Shown here: in pieces, positions 8,151 to 15,834 of the stretch | Position numbering within the stretch: position 1 is the stretch's first letter | How the letters are laid out: each line of letters starts with the position of its first letter | Assembly: GCA_017505525.1 (NCBI GenBank) | Contig: JAFVPB010000016.1 | Span: forward strand, 1-44,791 | Reading direction: 5' to 3' | DNA from: Clostridia bacterium | Lineage (GTDB): Bacteria > Bacillota > Clostridia > UMGS1883 | Length of the DNA: 44,791 nt | Position numbers and translations under genes: made by a program | Notes under the pieces: generated by a model | Told to the model about the DNA's origin: nothing | Seen by the model: only the letters and a program-made list of their open reading frames with translations | Databases searched by the model: none

Positions 8151-11100
8151 TTATTTATTTGCAAGCTCTACAAGATGTTCGTACTTCTTACGTGCAGTTT
8201 CAGCTGCATGCTCGAAGAGAGCTTTTGCTCTTTCAGGATTAGAACGAGCAAGTGAGTTGTAACGAACTTCGTTCATAAGGAACTCTTCGTAGCTTTCTGA
8301 AGGCTCTTTAGAATCAAGCTGGAATGGATTCTTGCCTTCTGCTGCAAGACGTGGGTCGAAGCGGAATAAGTGCCAGTAACCAGCCTGTACTGCGCGCTTC
8401 TCTTCTGTCTGCGCAATGCTCATGCCGCCCTTGATACCGTGGTTGATACAAGGAGCGTATGCAATAACGATTGAAGGTCCGTTGTAGCTGCCTGCTTCAA
8501 CAAATGCTTTCATACACTGGTTGTAATCAGCACCCTGGGCAACCTGTGCAACGTAAACGTAGCCATAGCTCATAGCGATTGCAGCAAGGTCTTTCTTCTT
8601 AACTTCCTTACCAGCTGCAGCAAATTTTGCAATTGCACCTGTTGGTGTAGCCTTTGAAGACTGACCGCCTGTGTTAGAGTAAACTTCTGTATCGAACACA
8701 AGAACGTTTACATCGTCGCCACTTGCAAGAACGTGGTCAAGACCGCCGTAGCCGATATCGTATGCCCAACCGTCGCCACCGAAGATCCATACAGATTTCT
8801 TAGATAAGTATTCCTTATCCTTAAGAACTTCTGCAGCTTCAGGAGTGTTCATCTTAGAAAGTACTTCGATAAGTTCTGCTGTTGCAACCTTATTTGCTGT
8901 ACCGTCTTCCTTAGTTTCAAGGTATTTATCAATTACCTTCTTAGCTGCATCGTCTGCAGTTTCTTTAATTGCTTCAACTTTTGCAGCAAGGTCTTCACGA
9001 AGAGTATTCTGAGCAAGATACATACCGTAACCATACTCTGCATTGTCTTCGAAGAGTGAGTTTGCCCAAGCGGGACCCTCTCCCTTTGCGTTTACTGTGT
9101 AAGGTGTTGAAGGAGAGCTTCCGCCCCAGATTGAAGAACAACCTGTTGCATTAGCAATATACATTCTGTCGCCATAAAGCTGAGTTACAAGCTTAGCATA
9201 AGGTGTTTCACCACAACCTGCGCAAGCGCCTGAGAACTCAAGAAGAGGCTGCTTGAACTGGCTACCCTTAACAGTTGTTTCCTTGAACTTTTCAAGAACT
9301 TCTGCCTTAGCGGGAATCTTAATGCCGTAATCAAAGATTGCCTGCTGAGCTTCCTGTGTTTCAAGAGGCTTCATAATAAGAGCCTTTTCGCCCTTCTTAC
9401 CAGGACATACGTTAGCACAAGAGCCGCAACCTGTACAGTCGAGAACAGATACGCTCATTGCAAAGTAAAGTCCGTTCATCTGCATCATATTGATGTACTT
9501 GATTCCTTCGGGAGCATTCTTTGCTTCTTCTTCTGTAAGTACAACAGGACGGATACAAGCATGAGGACAAACGTATGAACAGAAGTTACACTGGATACAG
9601 TTATCACTCTGCCATTCGGGAACGTCGATAGCAATACCTCTCTTTTCATAAGCAGAGCTACCAAGCGGAACTTCACCGTCAGCATAAGGAACAAATGCTG
9701 ATACAGGAAGCTTCATACCTGCAAATGAGCTGATAGGATTAAGAATATTGTTTACGTATTCGATAAGTCTGCCCTTACCGTCGAACTTGATTGTGAGGTC
9801 TTCGTCCTTAGCGTTCTTCCAGCTTTCAGGAACTTCAACCTTAACAACTCTCTGTGCTCCGAGGTCGATAGCATCGTGGTTCATCTTAACGATAGCTTCG
9901 CCCTTCTTTGAGTAAGAAGCTGTTGCAGCGTCTTTCATATATTTGATTGCATCTTCAGCAGGAATAATGTTTGCAAGCTTGAAGAATGCAGACTGAAGCA
10001 CAGTGTTAATTCTGTTTCCAAGACCGATTTCCTTACCGATAGCAACACCATCGATTACATAGAACTGAATGTTGTTTTCAGCAATGTAGCGCTTAGCCTG
10101 TCCGGGAATGTGAGCTTCAAATTCCTCAGGGGTTGTCCAAGCACAGTTAAGAAGGAATACACCGCCCGGCTTAACATCAGAAACCATATCGTACTTTCTG
10201 ATATAAGATGCCTTATGACAAGCAACAAAGTCTGCCTTATTGATAAGATATGTGCTTGTAATCTTAGCATTACCGAAACGAAGGTGTGAAACTGTAAGAC
10301 CGCCCGACTTCTTAGAATCGTAGTCGAAGTATGCCTGTACGTTCATATCAGTGTGATCACCGATAATCTTAACAGAGTTCTTGTTAGCACCAACAGTACC
10401 GTCAGCACCAAGACCCCAGAACTTACAGCTTGTAATTCCTTCAGGAGTTGTATCAGGATTTTCTGTGATTTCAAGAGATGTGAATGTTACATCATCGTTG
10501 ATACCGATTGTGAAGTTATTCTTATCCTTGTTGTTGAATACTGCGATAATCTGAGCAGGAGTTGTATCTTTTGAACCAAGACCGTAACGACCGCCGAGAA
10601 TCTCAACATTCTTAAACTTAGAATTGCGGAGAGCTGCGCAAACATCAAGGTAAAGAGGCTCGCCTACGCTACCGCATTCCTTTGTTCTGTCGAGAACGCT
10701 GATTGTCTTAACAGTTTCAGGAATAGCATCGATAAAGTGCTGTGTGCTGAAAGGTCTGTAAAGACGAACCTTGATAACGCCAACCTTTGCGCCGTTCTTA
10801 ACAAGATAATCAACTGTTTCTTCAATAGTATCACAAGCACTACCCATAGCTACGATAACGTGTTCAGCATCCTGAGCACCATAATAGTTAAAGAGCTTGT
10901 AGTCTGTGCCGATTTCTTTATTTACTACATCCATATATTCCTGGCAAAGAGCCGGAACTGCTTCATAGAACTTGTTGTTAGCTTCTTTAGCCTGGAAGAA
11001 TACGTCGGGGTTCTGAGCTGTACCGCGCTGTGCAGGATGCTCAGGATTGAGGCTGCGGCGACGGAATGCATCAACTGCATCCATATCTACCATTTTCTTA

Positions 11101-11672
11101 AGCTGTTCGTCGTCCCAGCATTCAACCTTCTGGTATTCATGAGAAGTTCTGAATCCATCAAAGAAATGAAGGAAAGGAACTCTTGCCTTAAGTGTTGTAA
11201 GGTGAGCTACTGCACCAAGGTCCATAGCTTCCTGTGGGTTAACAGAACAAAGCATAGCATAGCCTGTCTGACGGCATGCATAAACGTCCTGATGGTCGCC
11301 GAAAATTGAAAGAGCATGAGATGCAAGAGCACGAGCTGATACGTTGATAACTGAAGGTAAAAGCTCACCTGCAATCTTATACATATTGGGTATCATAAGA
11401 AGAAGACCCTGTGAAGCAGTGTAGGTTGTTGTGAGCGCACCTGCTGTGAGAGAACCGTGAACAGCACCTGCTGCACCGCCCTCTGACTGCATTTCTGCAA
11501 TCTTAACAGTTCTGCCAAACATATTCTTCTTTCCCTTTGCTGCCCATTCATCTGTTACCTCAGCCATATTTGAGGAAGGAGTGATGGGGTAGATAGCAGC
11601 AACGTCGGTAAACGCATAAGAGACATATGCGGCCGCGGTGTTACCATCCATGGTTTTTTTCTTTCTTGCCAT
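8151..11672 (-). CDS. nifJ: Pyruvate:ferredoxin (flavodoxin) oxidoreductase, single-chain
   Basis: Catalyses pyruvate + CoA to acetyl-CoA + CO2 with reduction of ferredoxin, the central step of anaerobic sugar fermentation; cytoplasmic. The 1173-residue chain has the full fused domain order: N-terminal pyruvate-binding region (YPITPSSNMAEVTDEW), the CoA-binding/gamma region, a two-cluster ferredoxin insert (CIQCNFCSYVCPHAC and CTGCGSCANVCPG), and the thiamine pyrophosphate domain (ACAGCGETPYAKL, then GGDGWAYDIGYGGLDHVLAS). The length is usual for this family. The start at ATG 11672 is set by AAGGAGG 7-8 nt upstream; a further upstream start would lie between promoter and ribosome site. It is a single-gene unit with its own promoter. 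Confidence 0.97.
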   Translation of the reverse strand: MARKKKTMDGNTAAAYVSYAFTDVAAIYPITPSSNMAEVTDEWAAKGKKNMFGRTVKIAEMQSEGGAAGAVHGSLTAGALTTTYTASQGLLLMIPNMYKIAGELLPSVINVSARALASHALSIFGDHQDVYACRQTGYAMLCSVNPQEAMDLGAVAHLTTLKARVPFLHFFDGFRTSHEYQKVECWDDEQLKKMVDMDAVDAFRRRSLNPEHPAQRGTAQNPDVFFQAKEANNKFYEAVPALCQEYMDVVNKEIGTDYKLFNYYGAQDAEHVIVAMGSACDTIEETVDYLVKNGAKVGVIKVRLYRPFSTQHFIDAIPETVKTISVLDRTKECGSVGEPLYLDVCAALRNSKFKNVEILGGRYGLGSKDTTPAQIIAVFNNKDKNNFTIGINDDVTFTSLEITENPDTTPEGITSCKFWGLGADGTVGANKNSVKIIGDHTDMNVQAYFDYDSKKSGGLTVSHLRFGNAKITSTYLINKADFVACHKASYIRKYDMVSDVKPGGVFLLNCAWTTPEEFEAHIPGQAKRYIAENNIQFYVIDGVAIGKEIGLGNRINTVLQSAFFKLANIIPAEDAIKYMKDAATASYSKKGEAIVKMNHDAIDLGAQRVVKVEVPESWKNAKDEDLTIKFDGKGRLIEYVNNILNPISSFAGMKLPVSAFVPYADGEVPLGSSAYEKRGIAIDVPEWQSDNCIQCNFCSYVCPHACIRPVVLTEEEAKNAPEGIKYINMMQMNGLYFAMSVSVLDCTGCGSCANVCPGKKGEKALIMKPLETQEAQQAIFDYGIKIPAKAEVLEKFKETTVKGSQFKQPLLEFSGACAGCGETPYAKLVTQLYGDRMYIANATGCSSIWGGSSPSTPYTVNAKGEGPAWANSLFEDNAEYGYGMYLAQNTLREDLAAKVEAIKETADDAAKKVIDKYLETKEDGTANKVATAELIEVLSKMNTPEAAEVLKDKEYLSKKSVWIFGGDGWAYDIGYGGLDHVLASGDDVNVLVFDTEVYSNTGGQSSKATPTGAIAKFAAAGKEVKKKDLAAIAMSYGYVYVAQVAQGADYNQCMKAFVEAGSYNGPSIVIAYAPCINHGIKGGMSIAQTEEKRAVQAGYWHLFRFDPRLAAEGKNPFQLDSKEPSESYEEFLMNEVRYNSLARSNPERAKALFEHAAETARKKYEHLVELANK

Positions 11673-11728
11673 AAAATGACCTCCTTGTATAGTGTATATA
11701 TTAAATAAATTAAAAATCAACCCGCTAT

Positions 11729-11757
11729 ATTATACAACTTTCCCCGTCAATAGTCAA
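11729..11757 (-). promoter_or_regulatory. Strong promoter of the pyruvate oxidoreductase gene
   Basis: On the minus strand TTGACT (11752-11757) and TATAAT (11729-11734) are 17 bp apart. The leader is about 50 nt. This fits a highly expressed fermentation gene. Confidence 0.8.
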
Positions 11758-11769
11758 GTTTTTATCAGC

Positions 11770-14292
11770 TTATTCCGAGTATTTTTTTATTAATTCTTCA
11801 ATTTCCTTTTCGCTTTCCTCTATTTCCTTGATAAAACTCGATGCGGGAATCCTCTGCGCGCCATCGCCAAGGATAATCAGCTGCTCAAGTCCGTCGCTTG
11901 TTGCAACGCGCACTCTGTGATTTTTGCTGAGCTGATGAGTGGTTTTTTCAATATAAGCATCAGCAGTTTCCGCTTCCTTTGTAAATACCACAGTAATGTT
12001 TTCAACCTTTTCCACTTCACCGTGATTTCCCTTTACCTTGTAGGCATCGAAAACAAGGATAATTTCATAAGGTCGAAGAACTTTATAAGCACACACTTTT
12101 TCCGTAAGCATAGCGCGGGCATCCTCTAAGCTGTCTTTTGCAATATCCTTAAGTTTATCCCACGCAAATATAATGTTGTATCCATCAATAAGCAGATACT
12201 CATCCCCCGTTTTTCTTGGCATCGGACGCCTTTTTTCGCGGGGAACTTTTTCTTTGGGAGTGTGCATAGCGTTGTAGTTTTTGTGCACTATCTTACCATA
12301 CGTTTTTTCAAAAATTCTGATTAATTCATCTTCGTCGTATACTATTGCCTTTTTTCTTATAACAGGCTTAAATTCTTCTTCCGTTTTCTCTTTGAAAATG
12401 CTTTCAAGGTGCATATATTCTTCCACCTTGTCCCACTTCACGTTAAATCCTGCTCCGTGGTCGCAGAAAACGGAATCAGCCGTATTTTCTATATCGGCAT
12501 CGCAGTCATACGCTATCTTTTCTATAACATCATCGGAGTTTAAGCATTCGCCGTAGCCCTTAAAGCTATAGCTTAATTTACCCATTCCGTGAGTATAGGA
12601 ATTCACACTCGACTGATATCCTCTTATGGCACCTACGCTGACGCTTCCCGTTATAACACACGTGTTTTCGCGTGTGTCGGGCGCATTGAGGCTTGCGCCC
12701 ATAATCTCGAGGTCTGTCATTGCTCTGCCTGTTGAATCAAGCGGAACTTCCAGCATAAAATCGTAATACGGCTCTAAAAGAATGCTTTCCGCCTTATGGA
12801 GTCCGTTTCTCACTGCCCTGTAGGTTGCCTGGCGAAAATCACCGCCCTCGGTGTGTTTAAGATGCGCTTTACCCGATTTAAGTGTGATTTTCATATCTGT
12901 TATTTCGCTTCCCGTAAGCACGCCTTTATGCATTTTTTCTTTAAGATGTGTAAGCACAAGCCTTTGCCAGTTTACTGCCAATATGTTTTCACTGCAGTCC
13001 GTTTCAAAAACAAGCCCGCTTCCCCTTTTAAGAGGTTCTAAAAGCAAATGCACCTCGGCATAATGACGAAGAGGCTCGAAATGACCAACACCCTCAACGC
13101 AGTCTTTTATTGTTTCTTTATAGATTATCCCACCCTCATCAAAGGAAACATCCATAGAAAAACGTTCAGAAATAACCTTTGTTAAAACCTCAATTTGTAT
13201 TTCGCCCATAAGCTGAACGTGTATTTCGCCTAAAGCCTCGCTATACATCACCTTCAGCTGAGAATCTTCATCTTCAAGCTTTTTCAGTTTTGCAAGTGCA
13301 ACCCTTATGTCGGTGGAGTCGTTTATCACAACTCTGTAGGTAAAAACACTTTCGAGCATCAGCGGTGGCGAATCGTTTTCAAATCCAATTCCCTCTCCCG
13401 AATACGTTTCGTTAAGCCCTGTTACGGCACAAACATCGCCCGATGAAGCAACTTGCGCGCTTTTATATTTTTCGCCCGAATAAAATCTTATTTCGTTAAT
13501 CTTTTCTCCGTTTATTATGTCTTTAGGGCGAAGCTCTCCGCCTGTAATTTTAAGATGCGTGAGCCTTGTGCCTTTATCTTCCGTTATTTTAAAAACTCTT
13601 GCGCCAAACTCTTCTGCCCCTTCATTATCGGAAGAATAATTTATAATTCCCTCAAGAATATCCTCTACTCCCTCGTTTTTCAGCGCACTGCCGAAATAAC
13701 AGGGGAAAATTTTTCTTTCGGCTATTTTCTGCCTTAAAATTCCATCATCTATTTCTTCCCCCGAAAGAAATTTTTCCATTATTTCTTCCGAGCACATTGC
13801 ACATTCCTCAATCATATTTTCGCCTTTGAAATCAACAAATCCATCACCGAATTTATCTGCAAGATTTTTTAATATTTCTTCTTTTGAGCTTTGTGCGATA
13901 TCCATTTTATTTATAAATAAAAACACGGGGATTCCTCTGCGAAAAAGAAGCTTCCACAACGTTTGAGTGTGGCTTTGAATTCCCTCAGGCGCACTTATCA
14001 CTAAAACTGCACAATCAAGAGGCCACAGTGCCCTTTCCGTTTCCGAGGAAAAGTCAACATGACCTGGGGTATCTAAAAGAGTGATTTTTGTGTTTGCCGA
14101 TTCCATAATCGCCTGCTTTGAAAAAATTGTTATTCCGCGCTCGCGCTCAATTTCATCGGTATCTAAAAAAGTATTCTGATGATCTACTCTTCCTATTTTT
14201 CTTATTTCGCCCGCACAGTAAAGCATTGCCTCGGAAAGAGTTGTTTTGCCCGAGTCAACGTGTGCAAGAATGCCTAAAACAGTTTTTTTCAT
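11770..14292 (-). CDS. TetM/EF-G-like translational GTPase fused to a Rae1/YacP-type NYN ribonuclease domain
   Basis: An 840-residue two-part protein. Residues 1 to about 650 resemble ribosomal protection proteins (TetM/TetO) and EF-G: P-loop AHVDSGKTT (10-18), RERGITI, DTPGHVDF, NKMD, then the domain IV/V region LEPYYDFMLEVP and IRGYQSSVNSYTHGMG. Residues about 698-838 match the YacP/Rae1 NYN family: LLIDGYNIIFAWDKL, LVFDAYKVKGN, FTKEAETADAYIE, VATSDGLEQ, with acidic residues D703, D749, D778 and D800. Bacillus subtilis Rae1 is a ribosome-associated A-site mRNA endonuclease, so both halves would address the ribosome; joint action is inference. The start codon overlaps the MATE stop by 4 nt, so the genes are translationally coupled. 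Tetracycline resistance is possible but not shown. Confidence 0.88.
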   Translation of the reverse strand: MKKTVLGILAHVDSGKTTLSEAMLYCAGEIRKIGRVDHQNTFLDTDEIERERGITIFSKQAIMESANTKITLLDTPGHVDFSSETERALWPLDCAVLVISAPEGIQSHTQTLWKLLFRRGIPVFLFINKMDIAQSSKEEILKNLADKFGDGFVDFKGENMIEECAMCSEEIMEKFLSGEEIDDGILRQKIAERKIFPCYFGSALKNEGVEDILEGIINYSSDNEGAEEFGARVFKITEDKGTRLTHLKITGGELRPKDIINGEKINEIRFYSGEKYKSAQVASSGDVCAVTGLNETYSGEGIGFENDSPPLMLESVFTYRVVINDSTDIRVALAKLKKLEDEDSQLKVMYSEALGEIHVQLMGEIQIEVLTKVISERFSMDVSFDEGGIIYKETIKDCVEGVGHFEPLRHYAEVHLLLEPLKRGSGLVFETDCSENILAVNWQRLVLTHLKEKMHKGVLTGSEITDMKITLKSGKAHLKHTEGGDFRQATYRAVRNGLHKAESILLEPYYDFMLEVPLDSTGRAMTDLEIMGASLNAPDTRENTCVITGSVSVGAIRGYQSSVNSYTHGMGKLSYSFKGYGECLNSDDVIEKIAYDCDADIENTADSVFCDHGAGFNVKWDKVEEYMHLESIFKEKTEEEFKPVIRKKAIVYDEDELIRIFEKTYGKIVHKNYNAMHTPKEKVPREKRRPMPRKTGDEYLLIDGYNIIFAWDKLKDIAKDSLEDARAMLTEKVCAYKVLRPYEIILVFDAYKVKGNHGEVEKVENITVVFTKEAETADAYIEKTTHQLSKNHRVRVATSDGLEQLIILGDGAQRIPASSFIKEIEESEKEIEELIKKYSE

Positions 14293-15659
14293 CTTATAAA
14301 TTCACGTTCCTTTTTTCTTTTTAAAATTAAGAACGATATAAGGTGAAGCGTTGTAGTGAACGCCCACGAAACAGGGTATGAAAGATAAAGCGCAACAAGG
14401 TCATCTATTTCCTTATACGGTGCACACATAAACACCATCAAAAGCCTTATTCCGCAAATTCCCGTTATGCTTATTACCATCGGAATAATTGATGAGCCCA
14501 TTCCGCGTATTCCTGCAACCATTGTGTCCATCAATCCGCACAAAAAATAGCAGGCACATATAAAAGTAAGCCTCTGCGCTCCAACAGCTATAACCTCAGG
14601 TACTTCGGAGTAAATTCCCACAACCTGCTTGGAAACAAGACACATTAATCCGCCCAGAATAATTCCCGTTATAGTTACAAGCACACAGCTTGCCCTTAGC
14701 CCTTTACTAATTCTTTTAAAATTACCTGCGCCGTAGTTCTGGCTGATATAAGTTACAGTAGCATGATAATACGAATTCACCGCAACATAAACAACGCCTT
14801 CAATATTTGAGGCTGCCGCATTTCCAGCCATTGCAATTTTTCCTACCGAGTTAATTGAAGACTGGATTATAACATTCGACATTGAGAAAATCGAGCTTTG
14901 AATTCCTGCAGGGATTCCAAGATATAAAAGCTCGCCAAGCTCTTTTATATGAATTTTGATTTTGTTTAAGTACAGTTTATAGCATTCATCAGTTTTTATA
15001 AGGCATCTTATTACAAGTATTGCCGATATTATCTGCGATACTGCCGTTGCTATTGCAACGCCTGCCACACTCAGTTTAAAAAATACAACTAAAATAAAAT
15101 TGAGAACAATATTTATTATACCGGCAACCGTAAGGTATTTAAGCGGTCTTTTTGTATCGCCTATGGCTCTTAATATTGCACTGCCGAAATTGTAAAGCAT
15201 TGTAGCGGGAATTCCAAGGTAGTAAATTCTCATATAAAGGGTTGAAAGGTCGATAACCTCCTCGGGCGAGCCCATTAACAAAAGAATTTTTCTTGAAGCA
15301 GCAATTCCAAGCACCGCAACAAATAAACCGCTTATTAAAGCGAGTGCTATCGAGGTGTGTACAACCTTACTCACACCATTCAAATTTTTTGCTCCATACT
15401 TTCTTGCCACCACAACGTTTGCCGCTGAGGAAAGCCCTATAAAAAGATTTATTGTAAGGTTTATCGCTGAAGACGTTGAACCAACTGCCGCAAGTGCCGT
15501 TTCTGAATCAAATCTTCCTACGATAATCATATCGGCTGCATTATAAAGCACCTGCAAAACGCTCATAATTATCATAGGAATTACAAAGCGGATAATATGC
15601 GAATAAGTTCCACCTTGCGTCATATCAACCATATGCTTTTTACTGCTCACTTGTATCAT
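14289..15659 (-). CDS. MATE-family multidrug/Na+ antiporter
   Basis: A 456-residue membrane protein with about twelve hydrophobic segments, the usual MATE form (GGTYSHIIRFVIPMIIMSVL at the start; ILRAIGDTKRPL and GIRGMGSSIIPMVIS are conserved loop motifs of the two halves). It would export drugs or metabolites in exchange for Na+ or H+. The ATG at 15659 lies directly against GAAGGAAG. The GTG three codons later (15650) has better spacing and may be the true start. The ATGA overlap with the following GTPase gene indicates one operon, and suggests a shared role in coping with antibiotics or translation stress. Confidence 0.9.
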   Translation of the reverse strand: MIQVSSKKHMVDMTQGGTYSHIIRFVIPMIIMSVLQVLYNAADMIIVGRFDSETALAAVGSTSSAINLTINLFIGLSSAANVVVARKYGAKNLNGVSKVVHTSIALALISGLFVAVLGIAASRKILLLMGSPEEVIDLSTLYMRIYYLGIPATMLYNFGSAILRAIGDTKRPLKYLTVAGIINIVLNFILVVFFKLSVAGVAIATAVSQIISAILVIRCLIKTDECYKLYLNKIKIHIKELGELLYLGIPAGIQSSIFSMSNVIIQSSINSVGKIAMAGNAAASNIEGVVYVAVNSYYHATVTYISQNYGAGNFKRISKGLRASCVLVTITGIILGGLMCLVSKQVVGIYSEVPEVIAVGAQRLTFICACYFLCGLMDTMVAGIRGMGSSIIPMVISITGICGIRLLMVFMCAPYKEIDDLVALYLSYPVSWAFTTTLHLISFLILKRKKEREFIR

Positions 15660-15682
15660 CTTCCTTCAAAAGTCCTATAGTA

Positions 15683-15710
15683 ATTATACGCTTAAATAGA
15701 ATTATGTCAA
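15683..15710 (-). promoter_or_regulatory. Promoter of the MATE-GTPase operon
   Basis: On the minus strand TTGACA (15705-15710) and TATAAT (15683-15688) are spaced 16 bp apart, a near-consensus sigma-A promoter. No attenuator-like leader peptide is apparent in the ~20-nt leader. Confidence 0.75.
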
Positions 15711-15734
15711 GGCTTTGAGAATTTTTAAAAAAAT

Positions 15735-15800
15735 TGGCGAAAAGTTTTTTTATTTCCTCTCTTCATTTGACAAAATCAGCTATAACTAAAATGCTAAAAT
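15735..15800 (+). promoter_or_regulatory. Spo0A-type promoter of spoIIE
   Basis: TTGACA (15767-15772) and TAAAAT (15795-15800) are separated by 22 bp, longer than normal. The Bacillus subtilis spoIIE and spoIIG promoters, activated by Spo0A~P with sigma-A, share this long spacing. TGGCGAA at 15735-15741 fits the 0A-box consensus TGNCGAA, and the minus strand over the -35 reads TGTCAAA, one base off. The assignment rests on these motifs only. Confidence 0.55.
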
Positions 15801-15834
15801 TAGAATAGTTTAAACTGAAAGGAAGAATATACCA

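Noticed and set aside
11770-14292. Annotation as a tetracycline resistance gene
   Set aside because: The N-terminal part resembles TetM, but the sequence is distant from the classical resistance proteins as far as can be judged, and carries a nuclease domain. Resistance cannot be claimed from sequence alone.
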